From CAIYTF01 sp963664845 (GTDB taxonomy: Bacteria > Bacteroidota > Ignavibacteria > Ignavibacteriales > Ignavibacteriaceae), in contig OY761615.1 of NCBI GenBank assembly GCA_963664845.1, forward strand, positions 2,852,001-2,916,000: a stretch of DNA of 64,000 nt. The letters run 5' to 3'. A program made the translations under genes and the position numbers. The notes below the pieces were generated by a model that made no database searches, had not been told where the DNA came from, and worked only from the letters and a program-made list of their open reading frames with translations. Of this stretch, positions 25,997 to 36,303 are shown one piece after another; positions within the stretch are counted from its first letter, which is position 1; the number at the start of each line of letters is the position of its first letter.

Positions 25997-26028
25997 AGCA
26001 GACCACTGAGATCGGGGGGCTGCTTTTT
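25997..26028 (+). terminator. Possible terminator between convergent genes
   Basis: AGCAG (25997-26001) pairs with CTGCT (26020-26024), with extra CC/GG pairs inside, and is followed by TTTTT. It sits nine bases after the regulator gene. The stem is imperfect. Confidence 0.4.
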
Positions 26029-26093
26029 CAACGATGCTTAGTTGGCAGTTGGCGGAAGCACCGGATATATTCTCTGATCTTCTGTCAGCAGTC

Positions 26094-27815
26094 TTAGAAC
26101 CGGCAGCCCACTTTCAATCCCAAATCAAGTTCGTTATACCCGACAAGATAAACCGATCGATCCTCCTGCCGGTCAAGTATGGTCCTGAACCCAATATTAG
26201 GCGTTATAACCAAATCCGCTGCAAAAAGAGTATATCCCACAGAAACCGGAAACAAAACGGCATAATGGTATCTTCTGCCGGAATACGAAACATGTGAATA
26301 ATCCATGGGTGGCTCGGACGTAAGAGTAACCGATTTTTCTATTGGGTTAATCCTGGCGATTCCAACACCAGCCTGAACAAACAGGCCGGATAGATCAACA
26401 ACCGGGTGATACCTGACGGATGTTGAAAAAGAAATTGTTTCATATCTTAAACCAAAAGTTGATTTTACCAAATAGCTGTAAGGGTAGGGAACGGTATATT
26501 CGGAAACAAATGAGTAGTTCATAGACTGATAATTGAAAGAAGAAACCAATGCGGTGCGCGTGTTCATGTAGAACGCTCCTTCAACAGAATAATCAACCGC
26601 ATCGCGGAATCCCGTCTTTATTTCCCTGCTATATATATATTCATGGAATCTGCCTAGTTTAATGCCGTCTGCAAAGCCAACGGAAATGGTAATGTGTTTC
26701 AATTCCGGGTATTTTGGCTTTGCGGTGCCGCTATGTAACAGCAGGTCGTCGTTTAACTGTACCGCGAATTGAAAATTCTCATTCCCGTACGGGAAAAGGG
26801 AGACATCTGCTAAATATCGGGAATTAAACCACCTGTTTGAAAATCCCAGGGAAAAGCGTATCCCGAAATTCTCAACTCCAACTTTACATCCCGTTGTCCA
26901 TTCATTGATAAACTGCGATTTTACCCCACCCGAACAATTCCCAAAATAAAACTCCTCGAAGTAAGAAAAGCCCTTTCCGATGTCTAAGTTATTCCATTTA
27001 AGGGCAATCCCACTGTGAATTGTGCCGTCATTTGGAAAATCATTCCAGTCAGTAAAAAGATTTCCCAAAGAAAATCCTCTGTCGTTCGCCGAAGACGCTT
27101 CCATATCGTAATCAATTGGTTTTGAAAACGCAAGCTGTGTAAGTATCGAACCGAACTCATTTGTAACAGGTTCGTACGCGGCGCCGATGTGTATAGTAAG
27201 AGGTGGTGGATAGCGGAAATCATTATTATTATAAGTAACCGCTCCGCCGAGGTTCATAATTGAAAAGCCGAAATTTATTCGCCGGTCAAATAACTGAGCT
27301 TTGTAATCGAGCCCCAAACTAAATAAAAACCTGTTTACCGCACTTCCCGAAATCTTATCGTAAACATAAGTAAGTTGAACTCCTGTGGAGAGACCAGGCG
27401 TAATCGCTCTTGCTGCTGCAACTGAAAGACTTCGTTGGAAAGAACTGAATTTCCCGACGTCAAGTCCGTTCCTGTCCATAACAGAATATGTCCCTTGGTC
27501 AAAATCTGCATAGTCGACGCAAAAATTGGCAATTTTGTTGAGAACAAATTTTGTCGAGACTGTGTTCAGTATATAGTTTGAGGCGAAAGTCCTGAAGGTT
27601 CTGTGAAACAGGGAAATGTCCAATCCCTTGCCGAATATAAGCCGTGCAGGATTGTCCGTTAACGCGTCTTCGTCACTGGGTAGGGCGACCCCGCTAAAAC
27701 CCATGCCTTCGCTTGAGACGGATTTGGGGTAAGTCAAAAACTCCATGCTCTGGGCGTGAAGATGAGAAAGGTGTAACAGTGAGAGTAGGAAGCCATAAAA
27801 GAGAAATTTTTTCAT
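26094..27815 (-). CDS. Outer-membrane beta-barrel protein (PorV/PorQ-like start)
   Basis: The 573-residue protein has a signal peptide (cleaved after HLHAQ). It has an N-terminal motif like that of PorV/PorQ/FadL-type barrels (SSEGMGFSGVALPSDEDALT and DNPARLIFG). Many amphipathic strands with aromatic girdles follow, for example LSTGVQLTYVYDK and INFGFSIMNLGGAVTY. It ends LGLKVGCRF with the terminal Phe typical of outer-membrane proteins. It is longer than PorV and likely comprises two barrel-like halves or a barrel with large loops. Function unknown; it stands alone and leftward, convergent with the two-component genes. Confidence 0.65.
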   Translation of the reverse strand: MKKFLFYGFLLSLLHLSHLHAQSMEFLTYPKSVSSEGMGFSGVALPSDEDALTDNPARLIFGKGLDISLFHRTFRTFASNYILNTVSTKFVLNKIANFCVDYADFDQGTYSVMDRNGLDVGKFSSFQRSLSVAAARAITPGLSTGVQLTYVYDKISGSAVNRFLFSLGLDYKAQLFDRRINFGFSIMNLGGAVTYNNNDFRYPPPLTIHIGAAYEPVTNEFGSILTQLAFSKPIDYDMEASSANDRGFSLGNLFTDWNDFPNDGTIHSGIALKWNNLDIGKGFSYFEEFYFGNCSGGVKSQFINEWTTGCKVGVENFGIRFSLGFSNRWFNSRYLADVSLFPYGNENFQFAVQLNDDLLLHSGTAKPKYPELKHITISVGFADGIKLGRFHEYIYSREIKTGFRDAVDYSVEGAFYMNTRTALVSSFNYQSMNYSFVSEYTVPYPYSYLVKSTFGLRYETISFSTSVRYHPVVDLSGLFVQAGVGIARINPIEKSVTLTSEPPMDYSHVSYSGRRYHYAVLFPVSVGYTLFAADLVITPNIGFRTILDRQEDRSVYLVGYNELDLGLKVGCRF

Positions 27816-28022
27816 ACTTAAAGCCTTGTAATGTTCAACAAGAAGTAAAACCCTTACCCAAAGATAGCGAATTGGTAACTATTCCCAAGAATGAATTACT
27901 TCTATAAAAAAGCCGGCATGGAGGAGGCGCTGTGCCCCAATTAAATCTGAAATGGATACTAAGCCGCCGGGTTTGTCGCGTCGTATGGTTCTTTTATGTT
28001 TAACAGGTATGGTGAGCTCACG

Positions 28023-28658
28023 TTATCGTGCCATCTTGTCGAAGTGCTGATAATCCTCTCGCCCACTTATTGTCCCAAGCCATCTCCATCCATGTTGTTT
28101 AAACAGTTTCACAACGAATGAATTCCCGGTAATGGTGCCTTCTGCCTTGCGATCATATTTTGCTCCCGCCGGAGACGCCACGCCATTAATGATTTGCGGG
28201 TTGAGCCTTGGATTGATGTCAATTGCACGTCCGGTTGCATGGTTTGAAAGGCGTGTTGTATGTGCAACAACACGGTAGTTGAATACGCTGGTATTATTGT
28301 CGGCCATCGACGAATCATCTGACCAGCCATAGTTAACTATGGGTATTACTTTCTCAATCTTAAATCGCTTCTGCCTAAATTCATCAAATATCCGGACTAT
28401 ATCTTTGCTTAATGTTTTATGGATAACAAGCTGTCCCTGATGCAGTTTATTGTCGAATGAATAATAGGTGACAGTTACCAGTTGCAGGTTTTTTCTTATG
28501 GAATCAGGAAAAATCAGACCGGCAAGTGCAGAGTTAAGGGTGTAATTGGCATCAATAATAATGTTATTGCCAACGGGTTTTGGGGGCTGAAGTTTTTGAG
28601 CAGGAATGAACACCGTCTGAAGCAACAAAAAACAAATACAGAAAATTATTTTAAACAT
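28023..28658 (-). CDS. M15-family D-Ala-D-Ala carboxypeptidase-like protein
   Basis: The 211-residue protein has a signal peptide (residues 1-20) and a C-terminal M15 peptidase domain. The zinc ligands are visible as His140 and Asp147 in SNHATGRAIDIN and His205 in EDYQHFD. Enzymes of this type trim peptidoglycan stem peptides or bridges in the periplasm. The N-terminal half, without family motifs, holds about 100 residues between the signal and the catalytic core. It lies 195 bases downstream of the polyprenol kinase gene on the same strand and may be its own unit. Confidence 0.85.
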   Translation of the reverse strand: MFKIIFCICFLLLQTVFIPAQKLQPPKPVGNNIIIDANYTLNSALAGLIFPDSIRKNLQLVTVTYYSFDNKLHQGQLVIHKTLSKDIVRIFDEFRQKRFKIEKVIPIVNYGWSDDSSMADNNTSVFNYRVVAHTTRLSNHATGRAIDINPRLNPQIINGVASPAGAKYDRKAEGTITGNSFVVKLFKQHGWRWLGTISGREDYQHFDKMAR

Positions 28659-28853
28659 AGATTGTATACGGGTATATTTTTACTGATTCATGCGGGCAAT
28701 AAAACAGTTGACAGCTGAGTTAATCGCAGCGCCTGTTGCAAAAAAAGCCAGGGACATTTTCCAAAGTCCAGTTATGCAAAGGAATAACAATGAAGTATCT
28801 TCCACACAAGGGATTCTACACGTCGGGAGTAGACTACTGATTAATGCTTCGTT

Positions 28854-29522
28854 CTACTTTGCAAAATAGCTTAAATGCTGAATGGAGCCAGGCAGCAGCC
28901 ACAGGTAAAAACCCCAGAGAATGAACCCGACTGAGATGGGGATCGAAAAATTATCGTCAGCCCATCCATAGGAAACATTCTCCACTATCGCTCCTATTGC
29001 AACTGTCACTATCCCAAAGATATATTCAATGGGCAGATACTCGGCCTTGGGAGTGACGAAAACAACAATAACGGCACTCACAAAAAAAGCCAATGTGCCT
29101 TCAAGCGATTTGGAGAGGAATTTATGCGTTCCGAATTTTCTGCCTATCAACGCCGCCGTTGTATCGCTTATGATCAGCACGGTGAACGCAAGAGTAAATA
29201 TTTTTGGCGGGAAAATGATGAGACAGATTAGGCCGGAAAGAAGAACATAGGTGGCCCCGTTAAGGTTTTTCTTTTTCGCGTCGCGCTCATGGTCCCTGAG
29301 CATAAAACCAAAAAGCGTATAAAATAATTTTGATGTTGCCGGATGAAAATGCCTGCTCATATCAAGCACAAAAGCCACTATCGTAACTATGGCAAGAATG
29401 ACTACAGATGTTTGCCGGGGGATTTGAGCTGCAATAATGGGGATAGATAAGCTGCAGAGATGAATCATTTTGCGAATGATTTCATCTCTGTACTTAATTG
29501 ATACTTGTTCGACGTCCTGCAT
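28854..29522 (-). CDS. Polyprenol/dolichol kinase-like integral membrane protein
   Basis: The 222-residue protein has about six or seven membrane segments and the motifs of the dolichol kinase/phytol kinase/CDP-alcohol cytidylyltransferase superfamily: EIIRKMIHL at the start, ISDTTAALIGRKFG and KSLEGTLAFF. Members phosphorylate long-chain isoprenoid alcohols or activate phosphatidate using CTP. It starts 11 bases after ftsH stops and is in the same leftward operon, which suggests recycling of a lipid carrier or membrane-lipid synthesis. The exact substrate is not readable. Confidence 0.8.
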   Translation of the reverse strand: MQDVEQVSIKYRDEIIRKMIHLCSLSIPIIAAQIPRQTSVVILAIVTIVAFVLDMSRHFHPATSKLFYTLFGFMLRDHERDAKKKNLNGATYVLLSGLICLIIFPPKIFTLAFTVLIISDTTAALIGRKFGTHKFLSKSLEGTLAFFVSAVIVVFVTPKAEYLPIEYIFGIVTVAIGAIVENVSYGWADDNFSIPISVGFILWGFYLWLLPGSIQHLSYFAK

Positions 29523-29533
29523 TACTTGTGTAT

Positions 29534-31528
29534 TTAGGCTTTTGAAGGACGTTGTTCCAATAGTTTCTTCACGTGATCAGGCACTTCGTCATTCGCTCCG
29601 TTTTTGAGTATCGGGGGAAGTTCCTTTCCCTGAATAAGCTGGTCAATCTCCTCTGAATCCAGAATTTCGCGATCCAGCAGTTCAAGCGAGAGCTTGTGCA
29701 GTATCTCAATATTATCTTTCAAGATTTGTTCCGCATGACGCATACAGGAGTTGATAATATCACGGATCTCGTCGTCAATTTCAATTGCGGTTTTTTCGGA
29801 ATAATCACGGTGTTTCTGAATTTCTCTGCCCAGGAAAATTTCTTCTTCCTTGGCACCATAGCTCAACGGCCCAAGCTTGTCGCTCATGCCCCATTCACAA
29901 ACCATCTTGCGCGCAATGTTGGTTGCTTTTTCAATGTCGTTCCCGGCACCGGTTGTATAGTGATTGAAAACCAGTTTCTCAGCGGCTCTTCCGCCGAGTG
30001 CATAGGTGATGATACCCAGCAAATATTGCCGTGAATACGTGTGCTTTTCATCTATTGGCAAATAACTGGTCACACCAAGAGCTCTGCCGCGGGGAATAAT
30101 GGTAACCTTATGAACCGGATCGGTCCCGGGAATCATTTTGGCTACAAGTACATGCCCGATCTCATGATAGGAAGTAGTCTTCTTCTCTTCATCGGAAATG
30201 ATCATGCTCTTGCGTTCCATTCCCATCATCACTTTGTCTTTTGCTTCTTCAAAGTCATCCATGTTGACGCTGGTCTTGTTCTTTCTGGCAGCAAGCAATG
30301 CAGCTTCGTTAACCAAATTTGCAAGCTCAGCTCCCGCAAGTCCCGGGGTTCCCTTTGCCAGAATCTCCAAACTCACATCAGTGTCGAGAGGAATTTTGCG
30401 CGTGTGCACCTTGAAAATGCCTTCGCGTCCTTTTACGTCCGGGCGGTCAACCACAACCTGACGGTCAAAGCGGCCGGGGCGCAGCAATGCAGGATCCAAT
30501 ACATCGGGTCTGTTGGTTGCTGCAATAATAATAACGCCGCTGTTTTGTTCAAATCCATCCATCTCAACAAGCAATTGGTTGAGCGTTTGTTCACGTTCAT
30601 CGTGACCGCCGCCCAGCCCTGCGCCGCGATGGCGGCCCACAGCATCAATTTCATCAATAAAAATGATACAGGGAGCGTTTTTCTTTCCCTGTTCAAACAG
30701 ATCGCGTACACGGCTTGCGCCAACACCTACAAACATTTCAACAAAGTCAGCGCCGCTTATGGAGAAAAACGGAACGCCTGCTTCGCCGGCAACGGCACGT
30801 GCCAACAGGGTCTTGCCGGTTCCCGGAGGTCCCAACAACAAAACACCGCGGGGAATGCGTCCGCCGAGGCGCTGGAATTTGGTCGGTTCTTTTAAGAATT
30901 CAATAATTTCTTCAAGTTCAAGCTTTGCTTCATCGGTGCCTGCAACATCTCGGAAGGTGACTTTATTGTGCGACTGGTTGATAAGTTTTGCTTTGCTCTT
31001 GCCAAACGAGAAAATGCCGCGTGAGCCGCCTGCGCCGCCTCCGCCACCCTGCATTTTACGCATGAACAGTATCCAAACACCGATTATCAGTATCCAGGGG
31101 ATCATGCCGATAAGCACATTGAACCACTCGCTGGATTGTTTGTCAAACGAATACAGAACACCTTTGTTTTTCCATTCCACGGTTTGCTCGCGAACCACGG
31201 GCTCGGGCATATATACTGAAATGGTTTTAACATCTTTCCCGTTTATTTGAAAGGTTGTGTCCCGCAGCTCCGCTTTGAAGTAGTAATCGTTGACATCTGC
31301 CTTTGTTACGATGGCACGTCCGATCTTCCGGTTTTCCAAAAGTCGCTGGTACGTATCGAACTGCACCTCAGTATAGGTGCCATTGTTTGTTTTGAGCATC
31401 TGCATTACAATAACTGCGGCCACAATAACTGCGCCCCAGCCAAATACCATGCGGATAATCCTTGACCAATCAAAATTATCGTCACTGCGATTGGGTTGAT
31501 TGTTGTTTTTACCTGAATCTTTATCCAT
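29534..31528 (-). CDS. ftsH: ATP-dependent zinc metalloprotease FtsH
   Basis: The 664-residue protein has a membrane segment at about 24-44, a periplasmic domain, and a second membrane segment at about 139-157. The AAA domain follows (Walker A GPPGTGKT 233-240, Walker B IIFIDEID, SRH ATNRPDVLDPALLRPGRFD). The M41 peptidase domain has H455-EIG-H459, where most FtsH have HEAGH. The pore loop FVGVGA is present. It removes misassembled membrane proteins and short-lived regulators. A Gly-rich linker follows the second membrane segment. It sits in a ribE-tilS-hpt-ftsH run; the hpt/tilS/ftsH order is widespread in bacteria. Confidence 0.97.
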   Translation of the reverse strand: MDKDSGKNNNQPNRSDDNFDWSRIIRMVFGWGAVIVAAVIVMQMLKTNNGTYTEVQFDTYQRLLENRKIGRAIVTKADVNDYYFKAELRDTTFQINGKDVKTISVYMPEPVVREQTVEWKNKGVLYSFDKQSSEWFNVLIGMIPWILIIGVWILFMRKMQGGGGGAGGSRGIFSFGKSKAKLINQSHNKVTFRDVAGTDEAKLELEEIIEFLKEPTKFQRLGGRIPRGVLLLGPPGTGKTLLARAVAGEAGVPFFSISGADFVEMFVGVGASRVRDLFEQGKKNAPCIIFIDEIDAVGRHRGAGLGGGHDEREQTLNQLLVEMDGFEQNSGVIIIAATNRPDVLDPALLRPGRFDRQVVVDRPDVKGREGIFKVHTRKIPLDTDVSLEILAKGTPGLAGAELANLVNEAALLAARKNKTSVNMDDFEEAKDKVMMGMERKSMIISDEEKKTTSYHEIGHVLVAKMIPGTDPVHKVTIIPRGRALGVTSYLPIDEKHTYSRQYLLGIITYALGGRAAEKLVFNHYTTGAGNDIEKATNIARKMVCEWGMSDKLGPLSYGAKEEEIFLGREIQKHRDYSEKTAIEIDDEIRDIINSCMRHAEQILKDNIEILHKLSLELLDREILDSEEIDQLIQGKELPPILKNGANDEVPDHVKKLLEQRPSKA

Positions 31529-31739
31529 ATAACTTATACTTAATTATAATTGTTTACTAATAGCTTCATCCCACCCCGATAGGGTAAAAATGTTTTGTTT
31601 TATATTCATTCTGTAATAACTGTTACACACCATCACGCCAAAATATTTGTCGTGCTGTTTCCGGAATGCAAGGTACGGTATCTGTTTTTTTGCCCAATTC
31701 AGAAGGTTCCCAAGATGACGCATCCCGGAGGTTAAATTT

Positions 31740-32282
31740 CTAATCCCGCAGCACGTAAATTGAACGCAAATTGCGGTATTGTTGCTTGATATCCATACCA
31801 TACCCAATTACATACTTACTGGGTATTTCAAAGCCAATATAATCAATTTTTACATCAAATTTGATGCTGTCCGGCTTTAATAAAAGTGTTACCACCTTCA
31901 CCGAAGCGGGCTGGTGCTGCTCCATCAACTGCTCCATATACTTAATGGAAAGGCCCGAGTCCACTATGTCCTCAACAATGATGAGATCCCGTCCATTCAC
32001 GTCACAATTCAACTCCTTCAGCAACCTCACTTTGCCGGAAGATATCTTCTCATCACCATAACTGGAAAGTTTGAAAAAATCGATTTCACATGGTCCGGCA
32101 AACGCCTTTACCAAGTCCGACACAAAAATGAAAGAACCGTTGAGAATGCCGATGAAAATAGGGACCTTCCCTGCATATTCTTCGCGCAGTTCCTTCGCCA
32201 GTTCCGTGATACGGCCTTGCAGCCGGTCTTCGGGAATCATAATTTCAAAAACATCGTCACCAATCGTAATTGCTTGCATCAA
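31740..32282 (-). CDS. hpt: Hypoxanthine phosphoribosyltransferase
   Basis: The 180-residue enzyme has the PRPP-binding loop LIIVEDIVDSG (100-110), the PPi loop GILNGS and the C-terminal YVIGYGMD. It salvages hypoxanthine and guanine to IMP and GMP. It overlaps the end of tilS by four bases, the classic tilS-hpt coupling. About 210 bases separate it from ftsH. Confidence 0.95.
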   Translation of the reverse strand: MMQAITIGDDVFEIMIPEDRLQGRITELAKELREEYAGKVPIFIGILNGSFIFVSDLVKAFAGPCEIDFFKLSSYGDEKISSGKVRLLKELNCDVNGRDLIIVEDIVDSGLSIKYMEQLMEQHQPASVKVVTLLLKPDSIKFDVKIDYIGFEIPSKYVIGYGMDIKQQYRNLRSIYVLRD

Positions 32283-33700
32283 ACACCAACTTTAGCTTGA
32301 TTAATAAATCGAACACTTAATTTAATTATACTGCCGGAATCGCTTTTTACTTTGAATCTTTCGTCAATCCGGAGACCGACAACCCAAACTACAGCTTTCC
32401 CGGAACAAACGACCAGTTGTCGTGATTTTTCTCTTGAGGCGACCTTTTGTTCCGCCAGAAAATCTGAGACGTTTTTCCGGTTTTGCATTCCTAGAGGCAT
32501 AAATTTATCACCAGGCTGCCAATATCTGACGGTTAGCGGCAGTGAAATGTTTCCGCCATCAATAAACTCCGTCATTCCATCCAGGGTATAGCAAATCTCA
32601 CCTGCGGTAACACTTTCTAAACTCAACAACGCGCCGCCAATGTTGGTTCCTTTCCCGGTGGTCAAATCGGCAGATGTTTCAATATCCGGCCTGGAGCCGG
32701 TTTTTCCTATTATGATCGTTCCGCGCTCCCGCCAGGCCGTATATTCTTTTCCAATGGCAAGCCGTGCACCCGATCGCTTTTCAGTCAGGGCGGCAATTTG
32801 CACTGCAAGGTTTTTGGGCAGCAACAGATTGCAGTTTTCCTCAACAGTTTTAATGATGAGCGCCGTTCTTAGCGCGGACGGGGCAGCCAGAAGTGGAGCA
32901 ATCTCCAAATGAAGTCCATCCGGGTTTTTGGCTGTTACCGACAGCCGTTCCAGTTGCTCCAAAAGCTCAGAGGTGATATCGGCCATTGCCCGGGCATTAT
33001 CTGAGAGGCGCAAAGTTGCTTCCGCAATTTCTGGGTTGATGGAACGCAGTTGGGGAATGACACTGTTTCTTAATTTGTTCCGTTCAAATGCGTTGTCCTC
33101 GTTGGACTCATCAATGCAATAACCAATACCGGAAGCTTCGAGTGCCGCCACGATGTCTGTTTTTTTCAGAGCCAGCAGCGGTCTGATGATATAGCCATCT
33201 TTCAGGGGGGCAATTCCGCGCAGTCCGTTGATGCCGCAACCCTTTGTCAGGTTTAAAAGAAGACTTTCAAGATTGTCATCGGCATGATGCGCGGTGGCAA
33301 GTTTGGTGAATCCGGTTTCTTCCAGCCGGGCATTAAATGCTCCATAACGTGCAATCCGGCCTGCCTCTTCAATTGAAAGCTTACGTTCTTTTGCAAGTGC
33401 CTTGATGTCCGCCCTGACAGCATGAAAAGGGATGCCAAGCGTGGAGCAGAGATCTCTGCAAAACCGTTCGTCAGAGTCTGCCCTTTCTCCCCGAAGGCCA
33501 TGGTTCAGGTGAATTGCCGATAGTTGTATATTAAAATAGCGTTGATACGCCACCAGAAAATGAAGCAGGAATACAGAATCCGCTCCCCCGCTCAGGGCAA
33601 CAAGTATCCTGTCTCCTTTTTGTATGAGCCCATATCCGTTGCTTGTTTCAATAACCTGGCGTTCAAGCGCTTTTATCAGAATCCTTTTTCGTGCAGCCAT
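32279..33700 (-). CDS. tilS: tRNA(Ile)-lysidine synthase
   Basis: The 473-residue protein has the PP-loop S37-GGADS, HLNHGLRGE, and ATAHHADDNLES, typical of the N-terminal ATP-pyrophosphatase domain. The C-terminal domain (PLTVRYWQPGDKFMPLGM) binds tRNA. It converts C34 of the CAU-anticodon tRNA-Ile to lysidine so that it reads AUA. It overlaps ribE by 25 bases upstream and hpt by four bases downstream, so all are cotranscribed. Confidence 0.96.
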   Translation of the reverse strand: MAARKRILIKALERQVIETSNGYGLIQKGDRILVALSGGADSVFLLHFLVAYQRYFNIQLSAIHLNHGLRGERADSDERFCRDLCSTLGIPFHAVRADIKALAKERKLSIEEAGRIARYGAFNARLEETGFTKLATAHHADDNLESLLLNLTKGCGINGLRGIAPLKDGYIIRPLLALKKTDIVAALEASGIGYCIDESNEDNAFERNKLRNSVIPQLRSINPEIAEATLRLSDNARAMADITSELLEQLERLSVTAKNPDGLHLEIAPLLAAPSALRTALIIKTVEENCNLLLPKNLAVQIAALTEKRSGARLAIGKEYTAWRERGTIIIGKTGSRPDIETSADLTTGKGTNIGGALLSLESVTAGEICYTLDGMTEFIDGGNISLPLTVRYWQPGDKFMPLGMQNRKNVSDFLAEQKVASREKSRQLVVCSGKAVVWVVGLRIDERFKVKSDSGSIIKLSVRFINQAKVGV

Positions 33701-34314
33701 GATTCTGTTATTGTGTTTTTCGGGCTCTTGAAGTGTAATATCCGTTCGACATATTTGCCCAGAACGTCAAATTCAAGGTTCACCTTGTCCCCTGCTTTAA
33801 GCAGGGGAAATGTGGTTTCTTTCCAGGTATGGGGGATAACAGCAACTTTAAATCTGGTATCTTGCAGCTCTGCAACGGTCAGGCTTACGCCATCCACAGC
33901 GATGGACCCGACCGGAACAATGGATGCGGCAAATTCCACAGGGTATTGAATTTCCATTTCAAATCCGGCTGAGAGTTGCCGGATTGAGAGAACGGATCCG
34001 GTGCAGTCAACGTGCCCAAGCACAAAATGCCCGCCAAGGCGGCCGTCTGCCTTCAATGCACGCTCCAGATTAACCTGTTTATTTGTTGGCATATCGCCAA
34101 GGGTTGTTTTCTTCACCGTTTCTTCCACAGTTTCAAAATCGAAGGTGCTCCCGGAACGGGAAACCACCGTTTGGCAAACACCATTAACGTTAACACTGTC
34201 ACCTGTGGCCAGTTGGTCCAGAATCAGTTTTGCCTGCACGGTAAAGCGGTAACCGCTTCCCCGGGGTTGTTTGTTCTTTATGGTGCCTAATTCTTCGATT
34301 AATCCGGTAAACAT
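33676..34314 (-). CDS. ribE: Riboflavin synthase, alpha chain
   Basis: The start chosen is the ATG at 34312-34314, giving MFTGLIEELGTI, the conserved beginning of the family, and 212 residues. A longer frame reaches 34482, but its extra 56 residues are not family-like. Two lumazine-binding repeats are visible, each with the pattern of LGGHFVLGHVD and GSIAVDGVSLTV (the first half has NVNGVCQTVV). It dismutates two 6,7-dimethyl-8-ribityllumazine molecules to riboflavin. No FMN riboswitch is seen upstream. The last 25 bases overlap tilS. Confidence 0.95.
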   Translation of the reverse strand: MFTGLIEELGTIKNKQPRGSGYRFTVQAKLILDQLATGDSVNVNGVCQTVVSRSGSTFDFETVEETVKKTTLGDMPTNKQVNLERALKADGRLGGHFVLGHVDCTGSVLSIRQLSAGFEMEIQYPVEFAASIVPVGSIAVDGVSLTVAELQDTRFKVAVIPHTWKETTFPLLKAGDKVNLEFDVLGKYVERILHFKSPKNTITESWLHEKGF

Positions 34315-34482
34315 GATTTGTTGCATTTCAGTTAATAGAGCAACAAATTTAACAAATATTTGAACAAGAATCTGTGATTTTCGGGAGCGAACAAATTTTT
34401 GCGAAGCAGAAGAAAAAATCCTAATACGAAAATACATATTGTGCATGTTACAATATATGGATGGCAGTTTGGGCAGGTTCAT

Positions 34483-35250
34483 CAGTTAAACTAGGGTTGA
34501 CATCCATGTCACAGAGTGACGCATAAGCGTGAATGTAACGGATACGTGTGAAGAATGATTTACGTTCCAGGGGGAATATTTCATCGGATGGTTATTGTTA
34601 TTACACAATGCTGTTAATTCATATCACTCCGCTGAGTTTTTGATCTTCCGGGTGTTGTCATTTTCTAAATACATATCAGCCCGATGTGCCTGCCGGGGTT
34701 GCGGGTATTCGTTGCATACTTGCTCCGTTCATCACTGGTTCCTAAGATTCAGAAAATCACCCCCACCAGATTAAACATTAAAATCCTGAGTGCTTCACGC
34801 CCACTGGCAGGCAGTCCCAAATCCCACCGGCGGGACAACCTCACGATTAATCTCAAACCTTTACGAGCCAGAACCAAAAAAGACGCGTTCCTTCCTTCCC
34901 TCCCTTTGCGAAAGGGAGGGATACAGGGTAGGTTTTATTTACACCTTATCGATTATTTTGCCATTTCTGGCTCTAATATTCTTGATTAGTCCCTAAAGAC
35001 CAAACTTTATACGGCAGTCTTCTGCATTGAATGCATAATGCGCCGCGCACCACCATGAGACGGATCTGCATTAACCCAACAGGCAATTTCGAGAGTTCAG
35101 AGGCCGGGCATTGGATGCTCCGCATCCGGGTCAGGAATTCATCTCTTATTCCCAATTCTCCCTAAAAAATCATATCTTACACCCTCAATTTTACGTGTAC
35201 TTTACGATAAAACACAGTTACGTTGGTTATATAATTTTATTATCCTTTCA
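34483..35250. repeat. Intergenic region with dispersed repeat elements
   Basis: No gene is supported. It contains a 10-bp perfect hairpin, CCCTCCCTTT (34898-34907) with AAAGGGAGGG (34911-34920), and a TCCCACCGGCGGGAC palindrome near 34816. The 55-bp segment 34944-34998 recurs at 59581-59635 with about seven mismatches by my count. The same AGGGT-GGTT motif precedes both copies. Confidence 0.6.
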
Positions 35251-36300
35251 ATGCCCAGACAAAAACGAATTTTAATCGTCCGTCCCGACCGCGTTGGTGA
35301 TGTCGTTATGATAACACCCATGATCCGAGAACTGCGCCGTACTTGGCCCGATGCGTTTATTGCAACGTTGACCCAGCCCCATACCAGTGCTATACTCCTA
35401 AACAACCCACATTTGGATGTCAGCCTGGTTGATGATATGGAAAAAACAAGCTTCTGGGACGTGGTAAAAAATATCCGGTCTTATAAATTTACCCACGCGT
35501 TGTTGGTTATGCCCACCGAACGCGCTGCATGGCAGCTTTTCCTGGCCGGCATTGTTAACCGTGTTGGCGTTGGGCGCAAACTTTATGAAATTTTGACATT
35601 TATGCGCAGCGTTTCGCGGCATAACTACATTCCTTTGCGGCATGAGGCGGATTTCTGCATGGACCTGGCAAGGAAGATTGGTGTCCGTACCGATAATATT
35701 CAGCCGGAAATATTTGTCTCGGAGACGGAGAAAAACAGGGCCGAAGCTCTCCTTCTGGAGAACGACATATCGTTAACTGATAAAAGGATATTGTTTCACA
35801 CCGGCTCCCGTGGCTCAGCCCCCAATTGGAAAGAAGACAAATACCTGGAATTGCTGGAAAAGATATTCCGTGGTGCAAATACGGAAAACACCGTATTTTT
35901 GCTTACTGCCGTTGAAATGTCCCCGGATTTCATTGCTTCCGCAAAAAAAATTGGCGGCAAACATATTGTTGACGTCTCTAAACAACTTCCGTCACTCCGG
36001 GATCTGATCGGACTTATCAGTATCGGTGATCTTATGCTCTGTTCTTCAACGGGACCCATACACCTTGCGGATGCACTCGACATTCCCTGCGTGGGACTCC
36101 ATTGCAACCGTGCTATGAACTGTGCCAAACACTGGGGCGTTATTAACAAAAAATCGGTCAATCTTGAAGTTACTGACGAAAGTTGCAAGCATCATTGCAG
36201 TGCCGATCAAAACAGTTGCGGCATCCAGGATGCGTTGCCGGTTGACGTTGTTTCAACCGCGCTGAATACATTTTTATTAAACAAAAAGAGTGCTATATAG
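35251..36300 (+). CDS. Glycosyltransferase family 9 (heptosyltransferase-like)
   Basis: The 349-residue protein has the GT9 start RILIVRPDRVGDVVMITPMI, the nucleotide-sugar-binding HTGSRGSAPNWK in the second Rossmann domain and the late motif SSTGPIHLADAL. GT9 enzymes add heptose-type sugars to lipopolysaccharide inner core or to other surface glycans from the cytoplasmic face. It is the first of a rightward run with a second GT9 gene four bases later. A Cys-rich tail (CKHHCSADQNSCG) is common in subgroups. The acceptor is not known. Confidence 0.88.
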   Translation: MPRQKRILIVRPDRVGDVVMITPMIRELRRTWPDAFIATLTQPHTSAILLNNPHLDVSLVDDMEKTSFWDVVKNIRSYKFTHALLVMPTERAAWQLFLAGIVNRVGVGRKLYEILTFMRSVSRHNYIPLRHEADFCMDLARKIGVRTDNIQPEIFVSETEKNRAEALLLENDISLTDKRILFHTGSRGSAPNWKEDKYLELLEKIFRGANTENTVFLLTAVEMSPDFIASAKKIGGKHIVDVSKQLPSLRDLIGLISIGDLMLCSSTGPIHLADALDIPCVGLHCNRAMNCAKHWGVINKKSVNLEVTDESCKHHCSADQNSCGIQDALPVDVVSTALNTFLLNKKSAI

Positions 36301-36303
36301 CTT

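Noticed and set aside
34315..34482. N-terminal extension of riboflavin synthase
   Set aside because: The 56 extra residues have no family similarity and the conserved start MFTGLIEELG lies at 34314.
34315..34500. FMN riboswitch upstream of ribE
   Set aside because: The conserved sequence blocks of the FMN element are not present.
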